From Myxococcales bacterium (GTDB taxonomy: Bacteria; Myxococcota_A; Polyangia; Palsa-1104), in NCBI GenBank assembly GCA_003170275.1, contig PNAM01000098.1, positions 75,073 through 111,078 of the forward strand: DNA of 36,006 bases. Direction: 5' to 3'. The notes beneath the pieces were generated by a model. It was not told the DNA's origin. It did no database searches and worked only from the letters and a program-made list of their open reading frames with translations. Position numbers and translations under genes: made by a program. Numbering within the stretch: the stretch's first letter is position 1; the number at the start of each line of letters is the position of its first letter. This document shows positions 29,028 through 36,006 of this stretch, piece after piece.

Positions 29028-29203
29028 GCGACGACTTTTTCAGAACCAGGATGGGCCAGCGGTTCTACGAGGCGACGATGCCCAGGATCGCCGACCAACT
29101 CGAGCGCATGAACACCAACCTTGAGGCGCTCGTCGCCGAGCTTCGGAAGCAGCGGGATGCCGAAGTTGGTGGGCAACCTCAACCTGTCCGAGAGCGGCCA
29201 TAG
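29024..29203 (+). CDS. Small accessory protein, 59 residues, at phage end
   Basis: GTG 29024 to TAG 29203 encodes 59 residues: FFRTRMGQRFYEATMPRIADQLERMNTNLEALVAELRKQ, an amphipathic helix pattern likely to be real, then a Pro/Arg/Gln-rich end. The start overlaps the preceding TGA by three bases. This is the last + strand gene; the chromosome-type - strand genes start about 108 bases later. Function unknown. Confidence 0.55.
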   Translation: MSDDFFRTRMGQRFYEATMPRIADQLERMNTNLEALVAELRKQRDAEVGGQPQPVRERP

Positions 29204-29310
29204 GGATCGGAAGATCGCCCCAATCTACGGTCTTGCATGGCGACCTGAGAGCGAGCGCTCTCGTCGGAAGACGGCGGGACGATGGCCGCTTCCGCGCCGT
29301 TGCGTCGGCC
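29204..29310. other. Putative prophage-chromosome junction region
   Basis: This 107-base gap separates the last phage-like gene from the 3' end of the yhaN-like gene. It holds GAGAGC-GAGC-GCTCTC (29247-29262), a small inverted repeat that could end transcription from both sides. No integrase, obvious direct repeat or Mu-type terminus can be confirmed because the other phage end is outside the window. Confidence 0.4.
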
Positions 29311-32300
29311 CTACGGGCTGGTTCCGGTCGGTCGGAGGTCGTGCACGAATGCGCGTTTCCCCCCCGCTTCGAGCGCGAGGTCGCGCACCCGCTCGTGGTG
29401 GGTGAAGAGCAACACCTGCGTGCGGTCCGACATCTCCGCGAGCACTGAGAGCGCCGCGGCTGAGCGCGCGTCATCGAAGTGGACGAGCAGGTCGTCGAGC
29501 ACCAGCGGCAGCGGCTCGGCGGCGCGGATCTGGTCATCCACATGGGCAAGGCGCAGCGCAAGGTGGAGCTGGTCGCGCGTCCCAGCGCTCATTCCCTCGA
29601 CCCGAACGCGCCCGCCCGTGGGCCGCACGCCGACCAGCACAGGCTCATCACGATCGTCGAAGTCCGCCTCGAGGCGCGCGAAGGAGCCGAGCGTGAGGCG
29701 CACGAAGATCTCACTCGCGCGCGCCAGTAGCGGATCCTGGTGCGCGGCACGGTAGCGCTCAATCTCGTGCCGTAGCAGCCGTGCCGCGAGGCGCAGTTCC
29801 ACGTAGCGTCCGGCGTCTACGCGGATGCGCGCGAGCACCGCCTGCTCTTCCTCGGCCGCGCGGGCGGCCTGCGCCTCGCCGTTCATCTGCTGGAGGGCCT
29901 TCCGCCCCTCGCCGATCCGCTCGCTCAGCTCGCGGTCGCGTTGCTCGTCGTCCGTGATCGCTTGTCCCCGAGTCGCGATCTGCATCTCGATCTGCGTGCG
30001 ATCGGCAGACGCCGCCTCCGCCTCTGCCTGCGCCACGGTAGCGCCGAGCGCCGCGAGGTCACCTTCGAGCTGGGCAAGGCGCTCCGCAATCTGCCTCGCA
30101 GCGCTGGAGCGGGCCTCAGCCTCGGCGAGATGCTCCGGCGCCGCACACCGGGACTCTTTGCACAGAGATTGGATCTTCGCGTGCGCCGCCGTGAGCCGTT
30201 TTACCGTCTCGTCACGACGCCGGGCAGCCTCTGCTCGGCGCCGCTCGGTCTGTTCGCGCAGAACGGCCCGCTCACGCGCCTCGCCCCGCCGCACGTGGAG
30301 TTGCTCGGCGACTTCCTCCGCGGTGCGGTTGGCGAGGTCTGGAGCGAGGCGCGAGGCGTTCTCTGCCACCTCGGCTCGAAAGCGCTCAGCGTCCTTGTCG
30401 ATGGCTCGCAGGCGCACGGCTTCGCGCTCCGCCTCGTCGAGCTTGCGGACGATCTGATCGAGCCGCTCCAATACCGCCACCGCCTCGGTGGCCGTCGCAT
30501 CGGGACGTAACGGCAGCCCGTGCGTTGCCTCGCGCAGCGCCTGATCGGACGTGACACGGGCACCTGTCGCTTCCTCCACGGTGCGTGCCGCTTCGGCCTT
30601 GCGATGACGGTGCTCGTCCGCCTGTTTCCCGAGTTCGGTCCTGCGGCGCTCGACGTCGGCGATCGCTGCTGCCACACGCCGCGCATGCCCGAGCAGCGGC
30701 GTGAAGTCGGCGGGCAAGTCCGACTCGCCTGCACTGCGCAAGACCGCTTCCAGCGCGGCGCGCTGCGAGTCGATGTTCCGCTCCCGATCGGCAATCTGGC
30801 TCCGCGCCTCCCGCAGCTTTTCCGCCCGCTCGCGCAGCCGCCCCACGGCCGCCACGAAGGCGCGCATCTCAGCTGGCGTGCGCGGCTCGATGCCGGCAGG
30901 CGCCCATGCTGCGCGCCATTCCAACTGCACGGCGGCCTGTTTTTCGGCGAGCCGCTGTTCCTCGACCGCGATCTCCTCGCGGCGGTGCTGGGCCCGCTCC
31001 CGACGCACCTGCGCCGCGGCACGCGCTGCAACTCGGTCGGCCTCGCGCCGCAGGCGATCTGAGACCACATCGACGGCGGCAACGCTCGCCTCGTACGCTT
31101 CCGGCAAGGGGTCCGCTGTGATCGCCCGCACCGCCTCGGCTACCTCTGCCTTCTCAAGCCACGCGCGCCGCACGAGCGCCCACAGTTGATCGCGCCACTC
31201 GCGGGTCGCCGCGAGGTCGACCTCCAACGGAACGTCCCCGGATTCGACGAGCTGCGCGATTTGCCGCTCCGCCTCCGCGAAGTCGGACTCGCCCCGCGCT
31301 CGCTCCGACACAAGGCTTGCGCGCTCGTGCTCGATTTCTGCGAATGGGGAGTCGAAGCGCGCGATGGTCTCCTCGCCGGGGACGGGTAAGCGCTCCGCAG
31401 CATCGAGCGACCCACGCCACAGACCGAGGCGATCGATCTCGCGCTGCGCCTGCGACTCGATCGCGCTGGCGTCGTTGCGCAGCTTCGCGAGGTCCGCACC
31501 CTGTCCCGCGGCGAGGGCTGCCTCCACGGTCGCAGCGAGCGCGGACGGATCCCGCGAGGGCGGCAGCGACGCGCTCTCACGCTCAGCCTTGAGGAGAGCC
31601 GCATCTGCGTCCGCGAGCCGATCAGTTGCAGCCTTCAGCTCAGCCTCGCGCTTCACCCCCTCCGTCTTGAGCGCATCGACGCGGGTACGCAGTGCGAGGG
31701 ACGGGCGGAGCTGCTCGATCATCTTCAGCTCGAGCTTCGTGTCGAGGTCGCGAAGCAGGCGTTCCGCTTCATTTTCCGCCGCGAGCTTGCGCTGAAGGAT
31801 TCCCGTCCGGTCCTTAGCCGCCTTGCGATGGCTACCTAGCGCCTCGTGCAAGGCGTCGATGCCCTCGCCGGCCTCGATCAGCGCGCTCTCGGGAATGAGC
31901 GACGCCAGTTCGCGATCCCGCTCAGCGATCTCCTGCTCTGCAGTGGTGCTATCGGTCTCCGCGCGATCGCGTGTCTCGATCGCGTTGCGGCGTTCCTCAC
32001 CGAACTCGGGCCGAAGCAGCACCACGTCACCGAGCGCGTCGCAACGCTGTCGCTGGGCGCGCCACTCATCGAGCTTCGGCAGCAGGTCGCGCAGCCTAGC
32101 GAGACGCGCCACCTCGACGCGCGCGGCCCCCAGGCTCTCACCAACGGCGGTGCGCTCCGCGATCGCTGCGTCGAGCGCCTCTTGCTGGCGTCTCCAGTCT
32201 TCCGTGCTCAGCGCCGATGTCAGCACAGCGCGGTGCCGCTCATCCAGCTCGCGCAGCGCTTGGTTGACCTTCGGGTTCTGCGCCCGCCCGGTGAACAACT

Positions 32301-32814
32301 CCGCCGCCTCGCGGTCGAGTCCCTCGATCACCTCGCGTAGACGCGAGCCTCCCACTGCTGCAGAAAAGAGGCTGCGCCCTACGTCGCCTTGGCCCGCAAG
32401 AATCTCCTCGCCGCCGCGAACGAGGTCGTCGTGGCCCATCGCGAAGTGGGTGGCGAAGAGCTCCGGCGTGACTGCGCCGAGGAACGGCCGCAGCGCCTCG
32501 TCGGCGAGTGCGGTTTTCCTGTCGTCGGCGAGCAGCGTGTTCTTGGTGCCCTTACGGCGGGCGAACGAGAGTTCCTTGCCGTCCTTCGCGCGCAGGCGTG
32601 CCGCGATGCGCAGCGCGGTGTAGTCGTGGGCGAAGGCGTCGGTCGTCTGACCGGAGATGCCGAAGAGCAAGGCGCGAAGGCCCCGTAAGGCCGAACTCTT
32701 GCCGGCCTCATTGGGACCGAAGAGGACGTTCAGCCCGTACTCGCCCGCAGAAAGGTCGATCCGCCGATCGGTGAATGGTCCCCAGGCGACGAAGTTCAGT
32801 TCCAGGAAAATCAC
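29311..32814 (-). CDS. yhaN: YhaN-like AAA/SMC-type ATPase
   Basis: A 1167-residue protein of the YhaN/SbcC-like family. Walker A is GPNEAGKS (residues 33-40) close to the N-terminus. A very long helical, coiled-coil middle (about 200-1000) is rich in Arg, Glu and Ala. Near the C-terminus are the signature SAGTRDQL, Walker B LPLVLDDLLVHFDD and the H-loop LFTHHE. Paired with YhaO it acts in DNA end processing or repair. The start overlaps the yhaO stop by four bases (ATGA), which shows an operon. The C-terminus appears complete, so the adjacent phage did not truncate it. Confidence 0.87.
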   Translation of the reverse strand: MIFLELNFVAWGPFTDRRIDLSAGEYGLNVLFGPNEAGKSSALRGLRALLFGISGQTTDAFAHDYTALRIAARLRAKDGKELSFARRKGTKNTLLADDRKTALADEALRPFLGAVTPELFATHFAMGHDDLVRGGEEILAGQGDVGRSLFSAAVGGSRLREVIEGLDREAAELFTGRAQNPKVNQALRELDERHRAVLTSALSTEDWRRQQEALDAAIAERTAVGESLGAARVEVARLARLRDLLPKLDEWRAQRQRCDALGDVVLLRPEFGEERRNAIETRDRAETDSTTAEQEIAERDRELASLIPESALIEAGEGIDALHEALGSHRKAAKDRTGILQRKLAAENEAERLLRDLDTKLELKMIEQLRPSLALRTRVDALKTEGVKREAELKAATDRLADADAALLKAERESASLPPSRDPSALAATVEAALAAGQGADLAKLRNDASAIESQAQREIDRLGLWRGSLDAAERLPVPGEETIARFDSPFAEIEHERASLVSERARGESDFAEAERQIAQLVESGDVPLEVDLAATREWRDQLWALVRRAWLEKAEVAEAVRAITADPLPEAYEASVAAVDVVSDRLRREADRVAARAAAQVRRERAQHRREEIAVEEQRLAEKQAAVQLEWRAAWAPAGIEPRTPAEMRAFVAAVGRLRERAEKLREARSQIADRERNIDSQRAALEAVLRSAGESDLPADFTPLLGHARRVAAAIADVERRRTELGKQADEHRHRKAEAARTVEEATGARVTSDQALREATHGLPLRPDATATEAVAVLERLDQIVRKLDEAEREAVRLRAIDKDAERFRAEVAENASRLAPDLANRTAEEVAEQLHVRRGEARERAVLREQTERRRAEAARRRDETVKRLTAAHAKIQSLCKESRCAAPEHLAEAEARSSAARQIAERLAQLEGDLAALGATVAQAEAEAASADRTQIEMQIATRGQAITDDEQRDRELSERIGEGRKALQQMNGEAQAARAAEEEQAVLARIRVDAGRYVELRLAARLLRHEIERYRAAHQDPLLARASEIFVRLTLGSFARLEADFDDRDEPVLVGVRPTGGRVRVEGMSAGTRDQLHLALRLAHVDDQIRAAEPLPLVLDDLLVHFDDARSAAALSVLAEMSDRTQVLLFTHHERVRDLALEAGGKRAFVHDLRPTGTSP

Positions 32815-34070
32815 TTCGCGGGCTCCTCACCGAAGAGCCTTGCTGCGAGGAGGTCCGTGGCACGGCCGAGCGCGAGCGATAGGAACTCGGTCGACGAGAC
32901 GTCGAGGCCATCGGGGCCCTGGCGCAACTCGGCGGGGAGCTTGCGGGCGAGATCGACGAGGTCGCCGCGGGCCGCGGCGACGAGCGCCTCGTCAGCGGCG
33001 AGCGCGTCGGCCGGGCGCAGCAGGTCGGCGAGTGCGTCGTCGGCCGGCACCCGTTCGCGCTCTGGGCGCGTGGTGATCTCCACCTTTTCGATCCAGGCGC
33101 GGCCGCCTGTCGCGGTCGTCGCCGCCGCCTGGATCTCGTGCAGCCAGCGCTCCGGGTCGCGCACCAGCGTCTGGTGCGCGCGGCAGGCGCCGGTGACGCG
33201 CACGCGGGCGCAGAGCGGCCGATCCTCGGCAGCGTCGAGTTCGCGCGCGAGCCGATCGGCCAAGATGTCCAGCACCGCGTCGCCATCGATCGCGCCGGTC
33301 GCGTCTACCTCGCAGACCGACCAGCGGACCACGTCGAGAACGCGCGGCTCGACGCTCTGCACGCGGTCGCCCTCCACTGTGACCAGCGTCGCGCCCTTGG
33401 CGCCGGTTTCGCGCGCGTGCCGACCCTGCAGGTTGCCGCTGAAGACGATCCATGGCTCCTCGCGCAACACCTCGCGCCGATGGATGTGGCCGAGCGCCCA
33501 GTAGCCGTAGCCCTTCGCGGCGAGCCCGTCGGCGCTGCACGGCGCGTAGGTATCGTGGCCCTCGCGGCCGTCGGCGCTGGTGTGCAGCAGGCCGATGTTG
33601 AAGAGGCCATCGACCGGCTTGGGGTAGCGATCCGAGAGGTCGTCTGGCACAGAGCGCTTCGCAAAGCTCTGCCCGTGGATAGCGACGCCGACGTCGACGA
33701 GCCGCCTCGTCTCGGGGGCGTCTGCCGAGAAGAGATGCACGTTGTCGGGCAGGCGTAGGCTCTTCGTGATCACACTACGCGCGTCGTGGTTACCCGCCAC
33801 CACGAAGACCGGGATGCGCGCATCTCGAAGACGCGCCATCTGCGCGATGAAGAAGAGGCCGGTGCGGTAGTCAGGCCAATCGCCGTCGTAGAGGTCCCCC
33901 GCGAGGAGAAGCAGGTTCACCTTCTCCGCGATGGCCGTTTCGACCAGCCGCTCGAAGGCGCGTCGCGTGGCGCCACGCATCGCCTCCACCGGAGCGCCCT
34001 CGTAAGGCGCGAGGCCCCGCAGCGGGCTGTCGATGTGGATGTCGGCGGCATGAAGGAAACGAAAGGGCAT
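32811..34070 (-). CDS. yhaO: YhaO-like DNA repair exonuclease (metallophosphoesterase)
   Basis: A 419-residue nuclease of the SbcD/Mre11/YhaO family. All metal-binding motifs are visible: HAADIHID (Asp10, His12), LLLLAGDLYDGD, VVAGNHDA, LLHTSAD and ALGHIHRRE. The C-terminal 150 residues form the partner-binding region. ATG 34070 (minus strand) is chosen because MPFRFLHAADIH is where the family starts; longer readings add low-complexity sequence. It is the first gene of the operon with yhaN. It probably cuts DNA ends, hairpins or protein-blocked ends in repair. Confidence 0.9.
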   Translation of the reverse strand: MPFRFLHAADIHIDSPLRGLAPYEGAPVEAMRGATRRAFERLVETAIAEKVNLLLLAGDLYDGDWPDYRTGLFFIAQMARLRDARIPVFVVAGNHDARSVITKSLRLPDNVHLFSADAPETRRLVDVGVAIHGQSFAKRSVPDDLSDRYPKPVDGLFNIGLLHTSADGREGHDTYAPCSADGLAAKGYGYWALGHIHRREVLREEPWIVFSGNLQGRHARETGAKGATLVTVEGDRVQSVEPRVLDVVRWSVCEVDATGAIDGDAVLDILADRLARELDAAEDRPLCARVRVTGACRAHQTLVRDPERWLHEIQAAATTATGGRAWIEKVEITTRPERERVPADDALADLLRPADALAADEALVAAARGDLVDLARKLPAELRQGPDGLDVSSTEFLSLALGRATDLLAARLFGEEPAK

Positions 34071-34170
34071 GATGTCTGGCCGTTTGAGCGATCGATCAAT
34101 ACCGCGCGGGGCCCGTGCGGGCGAGCCCCAAGTCTCTCTGCCAGCGCACCAAGGTCCCACGTCATCGGCG

Positions 34171-34192
34171 CTATCGTGAGACCCTATCGTGA
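34171..34192 (-). repeat. Tandem CTATCGTGA repeat upstream of yhaO
   Basis: CTATCGTGA occurs at 34171-34179 and again at 34184-34192, period 13 bases, about 100 bases upstream of the yhaO start. On the minus strand it reads TCACGATAG twice. It could be a regulator site, but there is no clear promoter next to it. Confidence 0.4.
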
Positions 34193-34244
34193 CTCTCCGC
34201 TGGGCCGCTTTGGACAGATTCGCCAGGCCGCGCGGCAGGTTGTG

Positions 34245-34303
34245 TGTAAAACGGCGGCTGGGCGATGGAGCGCCTGTAAAACAATGGGGCACCTGCGTTA
34301 AAC
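34245..34303 (+). repeat. Three TGTAAAAC-type repeats, IS21-end-like remnant
   Basis: TGTAAAAC occurs at 34245-34252 and 34275-34282, followed by a related TGCGTTAAAC at 34294-34303; two of the copies are followed by GGGCACC or GGGCGCC. Ends of IS21-family elements carry several such TGTAAAA repeats as transposase sites. No transposase gene is nearby, so this may be a solo end left by a lost insertion. Confidence 0.4.
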
Positions 34304-34322
34304 GGGCGCCCGATTCTCTCCA

Positions 34323-34355
34323 GGTCTCTCCGCCCTTTTCGGCCCCGGAGAGACC
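34323..34355. other. 10-bp inverted repeat in the intergenic region
   Basis: GGTCTCTCCG (34323-34332) and CGGAGAGACC (34346-34355) form a perfect 10-bp stem with a 13-base loop. It lies between yhaO and the tRNA gene. It could be a transcription end or a protein site; there is no T-run on either side. Confidence 0.45.
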
Positions 34356-34472
34356 CGATTCGGGCCTCCGGCGCTGCGACGCCTCGCTCTCCAGTTCTCT
34401 CTCCGGACGTGCTGGTGGTCGCGCGAGCACGTGGTCGCGCCACGGAACTCCGCGGCGTCACGCGAGAAAGCT

Positions 34473-34506
34473 GGAGCCCCGACCACCGCGAGGCGATCGG
34501 GGCTCC
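34473..34506 (-). terminator. Hairpin downstream of tRNA-Asn
   Basis: GGAGCCCCGA (34473-34482) and TCGGGGCTCC (34497-34506) form a 10-bp stem with a 14-base loop, about 40 bases downstream of the tRNA 3' end on the minus strand. It is a probable stop for the tRNA transcript, although no T-run follows the stem; instead seven T directly follow the CCA end. Confidence 0.45.
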
Positions 34507-34545
34507 GTTCAACAACCGTCCACGCTGGTTCGCGTGGTAAAAAAA

Positions 34546-34621
34546 TGGCTCCGACGACAGGACTCGAACCTGTGACCCGGTGATTAACAGTCACCTGCTC
34601 TACCAACTGAGCTACGTCGGA
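34546..34621 (-). tRNA. tRNA-Asn (anticodon GTT)
   Basis: On the minus strand a complete cloverleaf runs from TCCGACG (34621) to CGTCGGA plus the G discriminator (34549), with an encoded CCA at 34548-34546. D-arm GCTCAGTTGGTAGAGC, anticodon stem GGTGA/TCACC with loop CTGTTAA, giving anticodon GTT for Asn. T-arm has GGTTCGAGTCC. All stems pair well. Many prophages use tRNA genes for integration, but this one is over 5 kb from the phage end and is intact. Confidence 0.96.
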
Positions 34622-34635
34622 ACGAAACGGGGCCG

Positions 34636-34663
34636 ATTATGAGAATAGGGGCGGGTAAGTCAA
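34636..34663 (-). promoter_or_regulatory. Probable promoter of tRNA-Asn
   Basis: On the minus strand TTGACT (34663-34658), 16 bases, CATAAT (34641-34636), followed 15 bases later by the tRNA 5' end. Good match to sigma70 boxes. Confidence 0.65.
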
Positions 34664-34670
34664 GGCAATT

Positions 34671-35804
34671 TCAGTCGAGCTTGATGCCCAACAGGCGCAT
34701 CGCGTTCTTCGAGTAGACCTTTTCGAGAATCTCGCGGGGCAGGCCGATGCCGTCGACGGTCCAGCGGCCCTGGATCGGCGTGGGCGAGGGGATCGCCTGG
34801 TCGTTGGTTTCGAACCAGCGCCAGGTCGATTCGAAGAAGCGGGTCACGTCGGATGGGCCGGGCGGCGTGGCGCCGGTCGAGCCGAGCATCAGATCTTCTG
34901 CGGCGTTGCCGACGCCGACATCGGTGCCGAACAGGATCCGGTCCTGGTACTTCTCGAAGAACGCGCGCAGCCGCGCGGCGTCGTGGTTGGCGTCGACGCG
35001 CCCGATCTCCGGAACGCGCGCGGCGGTGTCGATGTACAGGTTCGAGTGGCGGTCGAGCATCTGGGCGACGCGCACCGGGTCCTCGGGGTCGTTGCCGAAG
35101 TGCACGCCGATGAAGATGGTCTTCGGGTGTCGCGCCACGCGCCGCTCGAACTGCCCGTACAGATCATCCCAGCTCACCGGCGCGCCGAAGAAGCTCCACG
35201 ATTGGTGCACGCTCAGCTCGTCGAAGCGCTCGTTGTCGGGCGTCGGCGGCTTCCAGAACGCCTTCGGGTCTCCGGTATGGATGGCGATCGGCATGCCCAT
35301 CTTGCCGGCCATCTCGAACACCGGGTCGAGGGCCTTGTCGTCGACGGCCACCAGCTGCCGTTTGGCGTCGAGGTAGCCGAGCCCGAGCCCCTTGGAGATC
35401 TTGACGCCGCGCGCGCCGAGGTCGTGGCCCACCTTGATCTTTGCCGCCATGCGCGCCCCGTAACCGGCGCCCTTCTTGATCTCGCGGAAGTCGGGGTTGA
35501 CGAACACCGTGGTGTGGCCGACGTGATTCGCCTCGGCGAGTGTCTCCTCGAGGCCGTCGCCGCCCGGCGAGCCGCCCGATAGGTTGATGATGTGCACGAT
35601 GTGGTGCGAGCCGAGCAGCTTGATCGCCCGCGGCAGCGCGCCCGGCTCGATGTGCGTGTGCACGTCGATGCGCGGCAGGTCGCTCGGCTGAAACGCCGGC
35701 GGCGGAGTGGGGCGCGCGATCTGCGCGAGGTCGGGGGCGGCCTTGTGCGCTTGCGTCGCGTCGCAGCCCGCGGCCAGCGCGGCGACGATCAGAAAGATGC
35801 GCAT
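34671..35804 (-). CDS. Amidohydrolase-family lipoprotein
   Basis: A 377-residue exported protein. The N-terminus is a lipoprotein signal (MRIFLIVAALAAGC, lipobox LAAGC with Cys14), so it should be membrane anchored in the periplasm. The mature part is an amidohydrolase_2-type TIM barrel: DVHTHIEPG (His49, His51), VKISKGLGLGYLD with a metal-bridging Lys candidate, IAIHTGDP, IFIGVHFGN and ILFGTDVG with the final Asp. All expected ligand motifs are present. The substrate is unknown. It lies upstream of tRNA-Asn on the same strand. Confidence 0.85.
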   Translation of the reverse strand: MRIFLIVAALAAGCDATQAHKAAPDLAQIARPTPPPAFQPSDLPRIDVHTHIEPGALPRAIKLLGSHHIVHIINLSGGSPGGDGLEETLAEANHVGHTTVFVNPDFREIKKGAGYGARMAAKIKVGHDLGARGVKISKGLGLGYLDAKRQLVAVDDKALDPVFEMAGKMGMPIAIHTGDPKAFWKPPTPDNERFDELSVHQSWSFFGAPVSWDDLYGQFERRVARHPKTIFIGVHFGNDPEDPVRVAQMLDRHSNLYIDTAARVPEIGRVDANHDAARLRAFFEKYQDRILFGTDVGVGNAAEDLMLGSTGATPPGPSDVTRFFESTWRWFETNDQAIPSPTPIQGRWTVDGIGLPREILEKVYSKNAMRLLGIKLD

Positions 35805-35856
35805 GTCGCTACGCTCCCATGCATGCGGGGAGCTTACGTGAAGGTCGGCGGGAGCG

Positions 35857-36006
35857 CTACGGCGTGGGTTCGGGCGCGGCTTCGGCCGGCGGCGTGTCGC
35901 CCGCCGGTTTCTTCTTCATCCACGACGGCACCTTGATCGCGGGCGCGGGCTCGGCGGGCTTCTCGGCGGCGGGCTTCTCGGCCGGCTTCTCGACCACCGG
36001 CTTCTC
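35857..36006 (-). CDS. Partial C-terminus with EKP/Pro-Ala-rich repeats
   Basis: The window ends inside a - strand gene. The last 49 residues are visible: repeats of EKP(A/V) (EKPVVEKPAEKPAAEKPAEP), then IKVPSWMKKKPAGD and a Pro/Ala/Glu end before TAG 35857-35859. Disordered linker-type sequence; the folded part of the protein is outside the window. No function can be given. Confidence 0.7.
   Translation of the reverse strand, partial: EKPVVEKPAEKPAAEKPAEPAPAIKVPSWMKKKPAGDTPPAEAAPEPTP

Noticed and set aside
34546..34621. tRNA-Asn as attachment site of this prophage
   Set aside because: It is more than 5 kb from the phage end, intact, with host-type genes between and no duplicated tRNA 3' end at 29.2 kb.

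Overview
The window is GC-rich DNA with strong G/C bias at third codon positions, frequent GTG starts and Shine-Dalgarno sites close to most starts. It holds most of the late region of an integrated contractile-tailed phage (about 1-29200, almost all on the + strand), followed by host-type chromosome (about 29300-36006, all on the - strand). The base composition, the YhaO/YhaN repair pair and the lipoprotein amidohydrolase would fit a Myxococcota-like (former deltaproteobacterial) host. That assignment is an inference; no marker gene in the window proves it.

Layout. 1-2610: end of the head module and head-tail joining genes (gp6-like connector, two head-tail joining proteins, the second gpG-like). 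2627-2758: first regulatory element, E1. 2759-13469: first tail operon (TIG-domain tail completion candidate, Cys-motif protein, sheath, tube, zinc-type assembly chaperone with a probable -1 frameshift product, tape measure, CIS tube/hub-initiator protein, LysM protein, gpD hub, gpV/gp5 spike, a 27-codon ORF, gp25). 13582-17038: a compact cargo operon with its own promoter and palindrome, inside the tail module (short leader ORF, PAP2 phosphatase, PadR regulator, DoxX membrane protein, ChrA chromate transporter, outer-membrane beta-barrel). 17064-17198: second regulatory element, E2. 17199-24798: second tail operon (baseplate J, a protein with FE-W-N-FLF repeats, a lectin-like protein, tail protein I, a repeat-rich fibre, a Cys-pair protein). 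24801-26564: lysis cassette (two holin-like proteins, a free-standing MshEN-like domain protein, an N-acetylmuramoyl-L-alanine amidase). 26790-27251: XRE-type repressor on the - strand. 27410-29203: small accessory genes, including a histone-H1-like tail fused to a RAMA/DUF4357-like domain. The phage end should lie between 29203 and 29311. 29311-34070: yhaN- and yhaO-like genes. Then an intergenic region with hairpins and IS-end-like repeats, tRNA-Asn(GTT), an amidohydrolase lipoprotein and a partial C-terminus.

The most interesting signal is regulatory. Each of the two tail operons is preceded by the same roughly 130-base device: a sigma70-type promoter (TTGAC, 17-base spacer, TATACT) with the same 17-base palindrome between and over its boxes, then a leader of about 90 bases with two small hairpins whose arms differ in sequence but keep pairing, then a strong intrinsic terminator that ends 12-20 bases before the start codon. 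The tail genes appear to be held off by both an operator and a built-in terminator, so some means of reading through is implied. The cargo operon sits exactly between the end of tail operon 1 and E2, so E2 can restart tail transcription after it.

Confidence is good for sheath, tube, tape measure, gpD, spike, gp25, J, tail protein I, amidase, PAP2, PadR, DoxX, ChrA, tRNA-Asn and YhaO/YhaN. It is modest for the small phage genes. Early phage genes, an integrase and the left end lie outside the window.
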